A stretch of 64,000 nt of DNA, taken from positions 1,935,360-1,999,359 of the forward strand of contig NZ_HG315690.1 in the NCBI RefSeq assembly GCF_000455345.1. The letters run 5' to 3'. Within the stretch, counting starts at the first letter, position 1. Each line of letters begins with the position of its first letter. Positions 17,593 to 26,587 of the stretch are shown piece after piece. Below the pieces are notes generated by a model, which worked only from the letters and a program-made list of their open reading frames with translations, was not told where the DNA came from and did not search any database. This DNA is from Halopiger goleimassiliensis. GTDB lineage: Archaea; Halobacteriota; Halobacteria; Halobacteriales; Natrialbaceae. The translations under genes were made by a program, and so were the position numbers.

Positions 17593-17775
17593 GTGACCCC
17601 CGCCGAACAGAGTGCGACCGATCGAACCGATCCCATCGATCTGCAGAGCCGCAGTTATCGTATCACCGTCGACGACGGCCGAGAGTCGTTCTTCGCGCTC
17701 AGTATCGAGGACGACAGCCGCGAGGACGCCTGGCTGATGTCAGACACCGTCCGAGCGCTCGAGAACATGCGCTGA
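17593..17775 (+). CDS. Small conserved haloarchaeal protein (DUF7331-like)
   Basis: 60 aa from the GTG at 17593, chosen because a TATA-like TTATAC at 17565-17570 lies ~26 nt upstream (leaderless mRNA). Longer upstream reading gives unlikely sequence. The protein has a variable lead and a core (Y-R-I-T-V-D-D-G-R-E-S-F-F-A-L onward) ending in LENMR, resembling a short family common in haloarchaea. No metal-binding or catalytic residues. Function unknown. Confidence 0.65.
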   Translation: MTPAEQSATDRTDPIDLQSRSYRITVDDGRESFFALSIEDDSREDAWLMSDTVRALENMR

Positions 17776-17949
17776 TTCTCCGCGCAACCCGACGTCGTTT
17801 CTCTCAGGAACCGACAGTGGCCACTGACTGCGAGCAGCGTTCGGTTTCCTGTAGCTGGCGTCCTGGGCGGACGCGAGCGACCTCGAACCGTCCGCTCGAC
17901 GCGTCGTCGGAATCAGTCCCTTTTTACGGGACGACGGGGAAGTTCCGGT

Positions 17950-18165
17950 ATGAGCTTCGAGGAAGACGATCGCGTCGTCCTGAACGACAAGCACAGCGAG
18001 TTCGACGGCGAGACGGGGACCATCACCCAGACGATGGAGTCGATGTTCGGCGACGTCACCTACACGATCAGCTTCGAGGACGGCCAGGAGACCGGCGTCC
18101 CCGAAGACGCCCTCGAGCCGGCCGACGAGGACGCGGACGCCGACGCTGCTGACGACGAAGAGTAA
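17950..18165 (+). CDS. Small acidic SH3-like/KOW-type beta-barrel protein
   Basis: 71 aa. Residues 1-58 read like a small beta barrel (DDRVVLNDKHSEFDGETGTI then YTISFEDGQ), similar to KOW/SH3-type RNA- or protein-binding modules. The tail is a run of Asp/Ala/Glu. A T-rich TATA-like CTTTTTACG (~17929-17937) lies ~20 nt before the ATG, suggesting leaderless translation. Function unknown. Confidence 0.7.
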   Translation: MSFEEDDRVVLNDKHSEFDGETGTITQTMESMFGDVTYTISFEDGQETGVPEDALEPADEDADADAADDEE

Positions 18166-18234
18166 CTCCACGCGGCGTCGCCGGCGGTCGGCGACGGCCG
18201 GGCCGCGACCGCTCATCGGAGCCGACGATCCCAG

Positions 18235-18687
18235 ATGCCACAGATTCCGCTACACTACGTCGACCTACGGACGTTCTGTTACGCCACCGAGGACGAAAAG
18301 CGCGTCGAGCAGGCCCTGCGAACGTTCCTCCCGGGCGACGAGGAGGACCCCTTCGAGATCGAGCGCATGGAGAACGAGGGCCACTACGGCGACCGCATCC
18401 TCGTTCTCTCGGCGCGCGTCGAGAACGCCGACGACGTCCGCCACGTCCTCTCGCGGCTGGCCGACCTCGAGAACTTCGAGACGCTGCTCGCGGAACTCGA
18501 CGAACGGGTGACCGAGAACACCGAACTCTTCTTGCGACTCGACAAGCAGGCGGCGTTCAACGGCGAGGTCCGCCTCGGCGAGGGGATCACCTTCCGCGGG
18601 AAGGTCGAGGCCTACCCCGCGAAGAAAGAGCAGGCCGTCGAGAACGCCGAGGAGGTCCTCGAGCGCCTGCGAGACGAGAGCGACTGA
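18235..18687 (+). CDS. PF01877-type archaeal RNA-binding protein
   Basis: 150 aa. Matches the archaeal family of ribosomal-L5-like RNA-binding proteins (PF01877, former DUF54): HYVDLRTFCYATED at the start, GHYGDRILVLSARVE in the middle, and LFLRLDKQAAFNGEVRLG near residue 100. Often found near exosome or translation genes; here it stands before an SPFH gene. Probably binds structured RNA; target unknown. Confidence 0.8.
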   Translation: MPQIPLHYVDLRTFCYATEDEKRVEQALRTFLPGDEEDPFEIERMENEGHYGDRILVLSARVENADDVRHVLSRLADLENFETLLAELDERVTENTELFLRLDKQAAFNGEVRLGEGITFRGKVEAYPAKKEQAVENAEEVLERLRDESD

Positions 18688-18779
18688 GGCGTCCGCGAGC
18701 GACGACGAACCCGATCGCCGACGCTCGCCCGTCGAGCGCACGGACAAGCGTTTTCCCGCTCGAGCGTGTGTTCTGTGTG

Positions 18780-19928
18780 ATGGATTCTCTCGCACACGTG
18801 CTCGTTCCCCTGCAAGCGGGACTCGAGGATCCGCTCGTCCTGGTCGGGGCGCTGGTCCTCGTCCTCGTAGTGGCGACCGTCTGGTCGATGGTCGAGATCG
18901 TCGACGCCTACGATCGTGGCGCGCTGACGGTCTTCGGGGAGTATCGCAAACTGCTCGAGCCGGGATTGAACATCATTCCGCCGTTCGTCTCGCGGGTCTA
19001 CACGTTCGATATGCGCACCCAGACGATCGACGTGCCGAGCCAGGAGGCGATCACGCGGGACAACTCGCCCGTGACCGCCGACGCCGTCGTCTACATCCGC
19101 GTGATGGACGCCAAGCGGGCGTTCCTCGAGGTCGACGACTACCAGCGGGCGGTCTCCAATCTCGCCCAGACCACCCTCCGGGCGGTGCTGGGGGACATGG
19201 AACTCGACGACACCCTCAGCCGCCGCGAGAAGATCAACTCGCGGATCCGCCAGGAACTCGACCGGCCGACCGACGAGTGGGGCATCCGCGTCGAGAGCGT
19301 CGAGGTTCGCGAGGTCACCCCCTCGCGGGACGTCAAAGGCGCGATGGAGCAACAGACCTCCGCCGAGCGACGCCGGCGCGCCATGATCCTCGAGGCCCAG
19401 GGTGAACGCCGCAGCGCCGTCGAGAAGGCGGAAGGTGACAAGCAGTCGAACATCATCCGCGCCCAGGGGGAGAAACAGAGCGAGATCCTCGAGTCCCAGG
19501 GGGACGCCATCTCGACGGTCCTCCGGGCGCGGGCGTCCGAATCGATGGGCGAACGCGCGATCATCGACAAGGGGATGGACGCGCTCGAGGAGATCGGTCA
19601 GAGCGAGTCGACGACGTTCGTCATGCCCCAGGAACTCACGTCGATGGTCGGCCGCTACGGCAAACACCTCTCGGGCAGCGACGTCCAGGGCAACGGCGCA
19701 GAACTCGAGAGCCTCGAGTTCGACGAGGAAACCCGTGAACTGATCGGCCTGGACGACATCAGCGAGATCATCGGCGAGATCGATCAGGAGGCGGAGATGG
19801 ACGTCGAGGCGATGGAACAGGAGGCCCAGGCGATCAAGGAAGGCGAGGACATACCGGCCGAAGGCGGCGACGTCATCGACATCGCGGAGACCCGGCAGGA
19901 CACCGACGACGAGAGCGACCGGTCCTGA
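18780..19928 (+). CDS. SPFH/Band 7 domain membrane protein (stomatin/prohibitin-like)
   Basis: 382 aa from the ATG at 18780. An N-terminal membrane helix (about residues 19-37) is followed by the SPFH domain (VEIVDAYDRGALTVFGEY onward, with QTIDVPSQEAITRDN). A long helical stretch (190-260) with repeated A-Q-G-E-K/R motifs comes next, typical of oligomer-forming stomatins. The C-terminus is acidic. Members form large membrane-associated rings that organise membrane proteins. The usual NfeD partner is not adjacent. Confidence 0.9.
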   Translation: MDSLAHVLVPLQAGLEDPLVLVGALVLVLVVATVWSMVEIVDAYDRGALTVFGEYRKLLEPGLNIIPPFVSRVYTFDMRTQTIDVPSQEAITRDNSPVTADAVVYIRVMDAKRAFLEVDDYQRAVSNLAQTTLRAVLGDMELDDTLSRREKINSRIRQELDRPTDEWGIRVESVEVREVTPSRDVKGAMEQQTSAERRRRAMILEAQGERRSAVEKAEGDKQSNIIRAQGEKQSEILESQGDAISTVLRARASESMGERAIIDKGMDALEEIGQSESTTFVMPQELTSMVGRYGKHLSGSDVQGNGAELESLEFDEETRELIGLDDISEIIGEIDQEAEMDVEAMEQEAQAIKEGEDIPAEGGDVIDIAETRQDTDDESDRS

Positions 19929-20018
19929 CGGAAGCGGGATGCAGGCGAGCCCACTGCTCGAATCCGCGTGCGGAATCCGAACACGACGTTTTTGCCTCCC
20001 GCCTGTGACCGTTCCCGT

Positions 20019-21773
20019 ATGCACGTCCACGTCGTCGGCGACGATCCGGTCCGCGAGGCCGTCGTCGCCGCGCTGGGAGACGTCGACGTTTCGATCGCAG
20101 ACGCCGACCCCGCCGACCTCGAGGCGGCACGCTTCGGGGTCGTCGCCGGCGTCGCCGGTGCCGAGACGTTCACCAGAGCGAACGACGCCGCCCGGTCCGG
20201 AGGGACGCCCTGGATCGCCGTCGAGATCGGCGGCGTCGGCGGCCACCCGCTCGAGGGCGTCGACGCGGCGGTCAGCGGCTTCGCGCCCGCGACCGGCTGT
20301 TTCGACTGCCTCCGCGCCCGCGTCGCCTCGCACGTCGAGGGGGCGAGCGGATCGCCGTCGGCCGATCGGTCCACGGCGCGACTCGCCGGGGCGCTCGCCG
20401 GCCGGGAGTGCGTCCGGGTACTCTCTGGCGACGACCGCTCGGTGATGGGCCACGTCGTCGAACTGCCACACCGACGCCGACGCGTGTTGCCCGTCCCCGG
20501 CTGTACCTGTGCTGACGAGCGAGACCGGACGCTCGAGCGCGACGACGATCCCCTCGACCTCGAGACCGCCGTCGAGCGCGTCGAGGCGGCTATCGACGAC
20601 CGTGTCGGGATCGTCGCCTCTATCGGCGAGGTCGAGTCGTTCCCGGCACCGTACTACCTCGCGACGAACGCCGACACCTCCGGATTCAGCGACGCGAGCG
20701 CCGCCGAGCAGGCCGCCGGCGTCGCCGACGACTGGAACGCGGCCCTGATGAAAGCCGTCGGCGAGGCCATCGAGCGCTACTGTGCAGGCGTTTATCGGGA
20801 CGACGAGTTCGTCCACGCGAGCGAACGCGACCTCGAGCACGCCGTCGCGCCGACGGACCTCGTCCGCCCCGACGACGCACCGGCCTACGATCCCGAGGAC
20901 ACCCACCGGTGGGTCGAGGGAGAGACCCTCGCGACGGGCGAACCGACCCACCTCCCGGCCGCGGCCGTCCAGTTCCCCCAGCCAGGGGATCGGCTCGTCC
21001 CGGCGATCACGACCGGACTCGGTCTCGGTTCGTCGACCGCCGACGCCCTGCTCTCGGGGCTCACCGAGGTGATCGAGCGCGACGCCACGATGCTCGCCTG
21101 GTACTCGACGTTCGATCCGCTCGGTCTCGCCGTCGACGACGACCGGTTCGCGACGCTCGAGCGCCGGGCCGCGAGCGAGGGACTGTCCGTAACCCCGTTG
21201 CTGGTCACCCAGGACGTCGACGTCCCGGTCGTGGCAGTCGCCGTCCACCGCGACCCCGAAGAGACCGGGTCGGACGTCGACCCCGGCTCGGACGCCTGGC
21301 CCGCCTTCGCCGTCGGATCGGCGGCGGGGCTAGACGCGACGGACGCGGCGGTCGGCGCGCTCGAGGAAGCGATACAGAACTGGATGGAACTGCGGAACCT
21401 CGGCGCGGCGGACTCGACCGAGGCTTCCGGGAAAATCGGCGAGTACGCCGCGTTCCCCGATGCGGCGCGGTCGTTCGTCGACGTCGATCGGACGGTTCCC
21501 GCCGGGAGCGTCGGGCCGGACGACGTTCCCACGGGGAAGGCGGCGCTCGAGGAGATCGTCGAGCGACTCGAGGCCGTCGATCTGACGCCCTACGCCGCCA
21601 GGCTGACGACGCGGGACGTCGAGACGCTCGGGTTCGAGGCCGTTCGGGTGGTCGTCCCGGGGACCCAGCCGCTGTTTACCGGCGAGCCCTACTTCGGCGA
21701 GCGAGCCGAACGGGTGCCACGGGAGTTAGGGTTCGAGCCGCGGCTCGATCGGGCGTATCACCCCTATCCCTGA
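20019..21773 (+). CDS. YcaO-domain protein (ATP-dependent backbone-amide modifying family)
   Basis: 584 aa from the ATG at 20019. The N-terminal ~150 residues look like a Rossmann-type/partner domain carrying two Cys pairs (CFDC and CTC), a possible zinc site. The YcaO domain follows (~185-560), with conserved acidic ATP/Mg positions such as EAIERYCAG and LTEVIERDA. YcaO proteins use ATP to activate peptide amides, making azolines, thioamides or amidines. No TfuA, precursor peptide or TOMM dehydrogenase lies next to it, so the substrate is unknown. Often auto-annotated as an S12 methylthiotransferase accessory factor, which I would not assume. Confidence 0.85.
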   Translation: MHVHVVGDDPVREAVVAALGDVDVSIADADPADLEAARFGVVAGVAGAETFTRANDAARSGGTPWIAVEIGGVGGHPLEGVDAAVSGFAPATGCFDCLRARVASHVEGASGSPSADRSTARLAGALAGRECVRVLSGDDRSVMGHVVELPHRRRRVLPVPGCTCADERDRTLERDDDPLDLETAVERVEAAIDDRVGIVASIGEVESFPAPYYLATNADTSGFSDASAAEQAAGVADDWNAALMKAVGEAIERYCAGVYRDDEFVHASERDLEHAVAPTDLVRPDDAPAYDPEDTHRWVEGETLATGEPTHLPAAAVQFPQPGDRLVPAITTGLGLGSSTADALLSGLTEVIERDATMLAWYSTFDPLGLAVDDDRFATLERRAASEGLSVTPLLVTQDVDVPVVAVAVHRDPEETGSDVDPGSDAWPAFAVGSAAGLDATDAAVGALEEAIQNWMELRNLGAADSTEASGKIGEYAAFPDAARSFVDVDRTVPAGSVGPDDVPTGKAALEEIVERLEAVDLTPYAARLTTRDVETLGFEAVRVVVPGTQPLFTGEPYFGERAERVPRELGFEPRLDRAYHPYP

Positions 21774-21798
21774 CGGACGGTCTCCTGGGAGCGGACGG

Positions 21799-22269
21799 TT
21801 ACGCGTCCTCGTCGTCTCCGTTGCCCTCGCCGTCCGCTGACGGCGGCGTTCCCAGAACCTCCTCCTCGTCACCGTGATCGACCCTGACGACCAGTTCGTC
21901 GTCGTAGAGCCGAATCAACAACAGCTGGGTGTCCTCCGTCACGGTGGTCTGGTGGGCCTGGAGTTCCGTCTGATCGTCCGGATCGAGCGTCGCGATGTAG
22001 ACGTGCTGGTCGGACCGTTCCAGGTGGGACGGGTGGACCGTCCCGTCGACCTGCGAGACGGTGATCCCCTCTTCGTACGTCTGGCGGTCCGTCCGCCGTT
22101 CGTGGGCCTCGACGTAGACGGTCTGCGGTTCGCTGGCCTCGCTTTCGATCTCGATCGGGATGACGCCCTGCAGGCTCCCCTCGAAGTGTTCCATCACGCC
22201 ATCCACACAGCCCGCGAGCGCGACGGTGCCACCGACAGCCGCGGACTGAAGTACCCTCCGACGATTCAC
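21799..22269 (-). CDS. Putative lipoprotein, haloarchaeal
   Basis: 156 aa, GTG start. The N-terminus has an RRR motif, a short hydrophobic run and a lipobox LAGC (Cys at residue 21), so it is probably exported, likely by Tat, and lipid-anchored. The mature part is acidic and beta-rich (V-I-P-I-E-I-E-S, then V-Y-V-E-A-H-E-R) with an Asp/Glu/Gly tail. No enzymatic motif. Convergent with the YcaO gene; function unknown. Confidence 0.75.
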   Translation of the reverse strand: MNRRRVLQSAAVGGTVALAGCVDGVMEHFEGSLQGVIPIEIESEASEPQTVYVEAHERRTDRQTYEEGITVSQVDGTVHPSHLERSDQHVYIATLDPDDQTELQAHQTTVTEDTQLLLIRLYDDELVVRVDHGDEEEVLGTPPSADGEGNGDDEDA

Positions 22270-22405
22270 ACGTAGCGATCGGCACCGGACCCACGTATGC
22301 GTTGCGTTACCGGGCCGAGACGGACCGGATCGCGGACACCGGTGTGAGCGGTCGGGAGAGAGTCACTCCCACGATACTTTTGCGTTCGGACGTACAGCTT
22401 CGACC

Positions 22406-22903
22406 ATGGAGAAAACAGCGATCGACGACGTCGAGATCGAAACCAACCCGATGGACGTCCACTCCGTCCGCCGACCGGTCTCGCAGGCGCTCGGCTTCAC
22501 CGATTTCGCGATGAACTACTTCGAACTCGAGCCGGGCGAATCCTTCTCCGGTGGCCTGCACACCCACCACGACCAGGAGGAGGTCTTCTACGTGCAGGAG
22601 GGGACGGCGACGTTCGAGACGAGCGAGAGTCCATCGAGCGACGTCGAGGAGGTGACCGTCGAGGCCGGCGAGGTGATCCGCTTCCCGCCGGGCGAGTTCC
22701 AGCACGGCTACAACGACTCGGACGAACGGGTCGTCGGCTTCGCCTTCGGCGCGCCCGGCTCCCGACACGAGTGGGACCAGATCGAGTCGGTCGTCTACTG
22801 TCGCACCTGTGAGGCGGAACGCGGCCACGACACCGAACTCACCGACGAGGGCGGGTTCCGGATGACCTGCACCGAGTGTGGGACCGCCTTCACGACCGGG
22901 TGA
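22406..22903 (+). CDS. Cupin protein with C-terminal zinc ribbon
   Basis: 165 aa. Residues 35-125 form a cupin barrel with motif 1 GLHTHHDQEEVFYVQEG (metal-binding His/His/Glu) and motif 2 FPPGEFQHGYN. A C-terminal zinc ribbon follows (CRTC ... CTEC, about 132-159). Cupins with intact His/Glu ligands often bind a metal and a small substrate, but the family is too broad to assign a reaction. The ribbon may mediate partner binding. Confidence 0.8.
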   Translation: MEKTAIDDVEIETNPMDVHSVRRPVSQALGFTDFAMNYFELEPGESFSGGLHTHHDQEEVFYVQEGTATFETSESPSSDVEEVTVEAGEVIRFPPGEFQHGYNDSDERVVGFAFGAPGSRHEWDQIESVVYCRTCEAERGHDTELTDEGGFRMTCTECGTAFTTG

Positions 22904-23049
22904 ATCGCCCGCGACCCCGGGTACGGCCCGACGACCCTCGCAAGCGACGCACGGGGTGGACCCACCGATCGATCCCGGCCCCCCGGACGTACTCGCAGCC
23001 GACGGGCGAAGTGGCCGCCATTTTTCACCTCGAGGGAGAGTACTTCGGT

Positions 23050-23661
23050 ATGGGATCGACTGAGTCCACTACCGAGCGCATCGACACCAGCCTGTTCATC
23101 ACCGTCTCCGGCCCGCCGGGCTGTGGTGCGACGACGCTCTGTGAGCGACTGGCCGACGCGATCGGCTGTCCGTACGTCTCGGGCGGCGACATCTTCCGTG
23201 AGATCGCGGAGGAACGGGACATGAGCCTGAACCAGTTGACGGCGAAGGCCGACGAATCCGACGAGATCGATCGGGCGATCGACCAGCGCCTCCAGCAGAT
23301 CGCCGAGAAGTGGGGGATGGCGAACAAGCCGTTCATCCTCGAGTCGCGACTCGCGGGCTGGCTGGCCGGCGACCGCGCCGACCTGCGGATCTGGCTGGAC
23401 GCCCCCGAGGAGGTCCGCCTCGACCGCATCGAGGACCGCGTCGAGACCGAAGCCGAGATGCGCGTCCGCGAGGTCAGCGAGGCCGGCCGCTACCAGTCGT
23501 ACTACGAGATCGACATCGACGACCGCGAGTTCTACGACCTGCACGTCAACACGGCCCGCTGGGGGAAAGACGGCGTCTTCCAGCTGGTCCGGGTCGCCCT
23601 CGCGGAGTACGACCCCGAGGTCGACGAGGGAGCGTTCCCGACCCCGTCGATCGACGTCTAG
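23050..23661 (+). CDS. Cytidylate/adenylate kinase-like P-loop protein with altered Walker A
   Basis: 203 aa from the ATG at 23050. The fold resembles archaeal cytidylate kinase: N-terminal P-loop, SGGDIFREIAEERDMSLNQL (NMP-binding part), RIWLDAP (Walker-B-like) and EAGRYQSYYEIDIDD. The P-loop reads GPPGCGATTL, so Ala27 stands where the phosphate-binding Lys is nearly invariant. The rest of the domain is intact, so this is not a decaying gene. Either it has lost kinase activity or it uses another residue. Probably a conserved paralog of Cmk. Confidence 0.8.
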   Translation: MGSTESTTERIDTSLFITVSGPPGCGATTLCERLADAIGCPYVSGGDIFREIAEERDMSLNQLTAKADESDEIDRAIDQRLQQIAEKWGMANKPFILESRLAGWLAGDRADLRIWLDAPEEVRLDRIEDRVETEAEMRVREVSEAGRYQSYYEIDIDDREFYDLHVNTARWGKDGVFQLVRVALAEYDPEVDEGAFPTPSIDV

Positions 23662-23697
23662 GGGCGTCCCGGCCTCGAACGCTGCCGATCCCCCGTC

Positions 23698-23892
23698 TCA
23701 CGTGCGGATCGGGTTCCCACCGATGGCAGCCTCGAGGGCGTCGCGGTCGTCGCCGGCGATAGCCCGTTCGAAGAACGTGCCGATATCGTCGATGGCCGGC
23801 GTCGGATCGTGACCGGTGTCGGGGTACGTCCGAAAGGCGGCCGGAACGTCACGCTCGCCACAGCGGAGCGAACGGTCCAGAACCGATCGTCG
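23698..23892 (-). pseudogene. Possible C-terminal remnant of an alpha/beta-hydrolase-like gene
   Basis: Between the kinase-like gene and guaB, the minus strand reads protein-like sequence without a usable start: ...DVPAAFRTYPDTGHDPTPAIDDIGTFF..., then DRDALEAAIGGNPIRT and a stop at 23698-23700. An upstream in-frame stop precedes it and there is no ATG/GTG with context. The TYPDTGHDP stretch looks like the catalytic-His region of a small hydrolase. I infer a 5'-truncated gene; it could also be chance. Confidence 0.35.
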
Positions 23893-23895
23893 TGG

Positions 23896-25395
23896 TCAGT
23901 TATCCGGCGAGTAGTTCGGCGCTTCGTCGGTGATGACGACGTCGTGGGCGTGGCTCTCGGCCTGGCCGGCCGAGGAGACGCGGACGAACTCGCTTCGGTC
24001 CTTGAACTCGGGGATGGTCGCCGCGCCCACGTAGCCCATGCCGGACTGCATGCCACCCGCCAGCTGGTGGAGTTCGGACTTGAGCGAGCCCTTGTACGGC
24101 GTCGCGGCCTCGACGCCCTCGGGGACGTACTCCTCTTCCTCGTCGGGTTCCTCCTTGAGGTAGCGGTCGCTGTCGCCGGATTTCATCGCGCCGACCGACC
24201 CCATGCCGCGGTACTGCTTGTACTTCTTGCCGTTCATCGTCACGACGCGGCCGGGGGCCTCGTCGGTGCCGGCGAAGTACGACCCGAGCATGACCGCATC
24301 CGCGCCGGCGGCGATGGCCTTGATCGCGTCGCCGGAGTAACGGATGCCGCCGTCGGCGATGACGGGGACGTCGTGCTGGCTGGCGACGTCCGCAACCTGC
24401 GCGACCGCCGTGATCTGGGGCATCCCCGCCCCGGAGACGACGCGGGTCGTACAGATCGAACCCGGTCCGATACCGACCTTGATGCCGTCCGCGAAGTCGA
24501 CCAGTTCCTGGGCGGCCTCGCGGGTGCCGACGTTGCCGACGACGACGTCGGCCTCGACGGATTCTTTGATCTCCTGTGCGCCCTCGATGACGTTCCGGTT
24601 GTGCGCGTGTGCGGTGTCGATGAAGAGGACGTCCGCGCCCGCCTCGTCCGCGGCGAGCGCGCGCTCCGTCTCGAACGGGCTGACGGCGACGCCACAGCGG
24701 AGGCGACCGTCCTCGTCGCGGACCGCTTCCTTGTACTCGCGGCGCTGGAGGATGCCCTGCATCGTCACGAGTCCCACGAGCAGGTTCTCGTCGTCGACGA
24801 CCGGCACGCGCTCGATCTTGTGCTCGTACATCAGGTCGAACGCCTCCCGGGCGTCGACGTCCTCGGGCGCGGTGATGACCTCGTCGGTCATCGCCTCCGT
24901 CACGGGGTCGTCCTCGTTGACCTCGAGGTGCGGGCGGATGTCCGTGCTCGAGATGATGCCCAGCACTTCGCCGCGGGTGTTGACGACGGGCGCGCCGCCG
25001 ACGCCTTCGCGAGCCATCAGTTCGTCGACCTCGCGGACGGTCATCTCGGGGTCGGCGGTGACGACCGACTCCTGGGGAATGATGAGTTCGTCCGCGGTCT
25101 TGACCCGCTCGATCTCCTCGACCATCTCGTCGACGTTCATGTTGCGGTGGAGGACGCCGAGGCCGCCGTGGCGGGCCATCGCGATGGCCATGTCGCTCTC
25201 GGTGACGGTGTCCATCGCCGCCGAGAGGATCGGCACCGATACCTCGACGTTCGTCGAGACGCGGGACGTGAGGTCGGCGTCGTCGGGTTCGACGCGGCTC
25301 TCCTTGGGCCGCAGCAGGACGTCGTCGAACGTCAGCGCTTCCGGTACGTCGAGTTTCGCAGAATAGGGCTCGTGCTCGGGAACGTCGTTCGCCAT
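23896..25395 (-). CDS. guaB: Inosine-5'-monophosphate dehydrogenase
   Basis: 499 aa, ATG at 25395. TIM-barrel IMPDH with two CBS domains inserted (about residues 95-215). Catalytic loop [13 protein letters not shown] carries the Cys that attacks IMP C2; [12 protein letters not shown] binds phosphate; [12 protein letters not shown] and the flap (PEGVEA) follow. Oxidises IMP to XMP with NAD+, the committed step to GMP. Length and motif order are standard. Monocistronic in this context. Confidence 0.95.
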   Translation of the reverse strand: MANDVPEHEPYSAKLDVPEALTFDDVLLRPKESRVEPDDADLTSRVSTNVEVSVPILSAAMDTVTESDMAIAMARHGGLGVLHRNMNVDEMVEEIERVKTADELIIPQESVVTADPEMTVREVDELMAREGVGGAPVVNTRGEVLGIISSTDIRPHLEVNEDDPVTEAMTDEVITAPEDVDAREAFDLMYEHKIERVPVVDDENLLVGLVTMQGILQRREYKEAVRDEDGRLRCGVAVSPFETERALAADEAGADVLFIDTAHAHNRNVIEGAQEIKESVEADVVVGNVGTREAAQELVDFADGIKVGIGPGSICTTRVVSGAGMPQITAVAQVADVASQHDVPVIADGGIRYSGDAIKAIAAGADAVMLGSYFAGTDEAPGRVVTMNGKKYKQYRGMGSVGAMKSGDSDRYLKEEPDEEEEYVPEGVEAATPYKGSLKSELHQLAGGMQSGMGYVGAATIPEFKDRSEFVRVSSAGQAESHAHDVVITDEAPNYSPDN

Positions 25396-25642
25396 GTAAA
25401 CCGTCCGGACCCGCGGGGGAAAAGCGTTGCGAGATAGGAATCGGGTGTGACGGGGTGACGTGGCCCTCGAGGGCGGAATTCCGCCCCGAAGCGGTCGCCG
25501 AAACGGGCGGTCCGACGACGGGTGATGGGGGAGCCGCGATCCGACGGCCGGCTCACGACTGCCACACCGACGGGTCTTCCCGGTGTCCGTTACCGGAGCG
25601 TTCCGGATCGTCTCTCGATACCCGGACTCTCCTGGCCGACGA

Positions 25643-25771
25643 TTACCGGCTGCCGTTCTCGAGTTCGTCCGGCGGGTACCGCGTTCGGCAGTTCGGACAC
25701 TGGTAGCCGCCCTCGATGTGCTCGTAGAGGCGTTCGCCGCAGTTGTTACACCGGCCGTACGGGTGTTTCAT
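25643..25771 (-). CDS. 42-aa zinc-ribbon microprotein
   Basis: ATG at 25771, chosen because a TATA-like TTATTCCG on the minus strand (~25797-25804) lies 25-30 nt before it; the longer frame to 25849 reads unlike protein. Sequence pattern: MKHPYGRCNNCG, a short spacer, then YQCPNC, giving one four-Cys zinc site. Haloarchaea encode many such one-domain zinc microproteins, several linked genetically to growth or biofilm traits. Function unknown. Confidence 0.7.
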   Translation of the reverse strand: MKHPYGRCNNCGERLYEHIEGGYQCPNCRTRYPPDELENGSR

Positions 25772-25950
25772 CCTGTATTGCCCTTGGGGCGAACCGGAAT
25801 AAGTACTCGGCTTCGATCGTGTACGCACGACCTTCCACCTCGTAGTCACCGCCTACAGACGCGGGGTTTCCCGTCGGTAGTCGGTGGCACGACGACCGAC
25901 GTCGAGACGGTGACCGATGCCGTTACCATCGTTCGTCCGCAACGAAGGGT

Positions 25951-26442
25951 ATGGCCGACCACACGGCCGATCCCTCGGTCGATCCGCCGCCGGGATCGGC
26001 GTCGCCGACGGGCTGGAACCCCGACGCCGGGCGGTGGGACCACGCCACGCTCCGTGAGGCGACGGTCCACGGGGTGCGCCTCTACAACGCCGGTGCCTTC
26101 CACGAGGCCCACGACTGTTTCGAACTCGAGTGGTACAACTACGGCTCCGGCACCACCGAGAGCCAGTTCCTCCACGGGATGGTCCAGGTCGCCGCCGGCG
26201 CGTACAAACACTTCGACTTCGAGAACGACGACGGCATGCGCAGCCTCTTCGAGACGGCGTTGCAGTACCTCCATGGGGTTCCCAACGACTTCTACGGGGT
26301 CGACCTGCTGGACGTCCGCACGACGCTCACGAACGCGTTGAACGATCCCGCGGCGCTCGAGGGGTGGCGGATCGTCGTAGACGACGCACGCCCGGAAGCG
26401 ACGGAGGCGGACTTCGCGTATATCGAGGCACTCGAGGAGTGA
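25951..26442 (+). CDS. DUF309 family protein
   Basis: 163 aa. A ~30-residue polar lead precedes the all-helical DUF309 domain with the core [29 protein letters not shown] and [11 protein letters not shown]. The HEAHxxxE-type motif is the family's conserved signature and may bind metal, but no activity is established to my knowledge. Stands alone. Confidence 0.85.
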   Translation: MADHTADPSVDPPPGSASPTGWNPDAGRWDHATLREATVHGVRLYNAGAFHEAHDCFELEWYNYGSGTTESQFLHGMVQVAAGAYKHFDFENDDGMRSLFETALQYLHGVPNDFYGVDLLDVRTTLTNALNDPAALEGWRIVVDDARPEATEADFAYIEALEE

Positions 26443-26587
26443 TCGGGTACGCATCGGCGAGGCCTGTCGTCGGATCGTCCCCGTCACGATCGGCGCGATC
26501 GTCGACGGGCGCTAACGTGTCTGGGGACTGTCCAGTCGCCTCGAGAGAACCGAATCCCATTTGGGCGGTGAGTCCAAGGAAATACTG

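Noticed and set aside
18612..21248. 878-codon open frame on the minus strand covering the SPFH and YcaO genes
   Set aside because: Spans two well-supported genes and their intergenic gap; the protein has shadow composition (Val/Arg/Asp) and no domain.
23809..25437. 542-codon open frame antisense to guaB
   Set aside because: IMP dehydrogenase on the other strand is certain; the antisense product has no recognisable motif.
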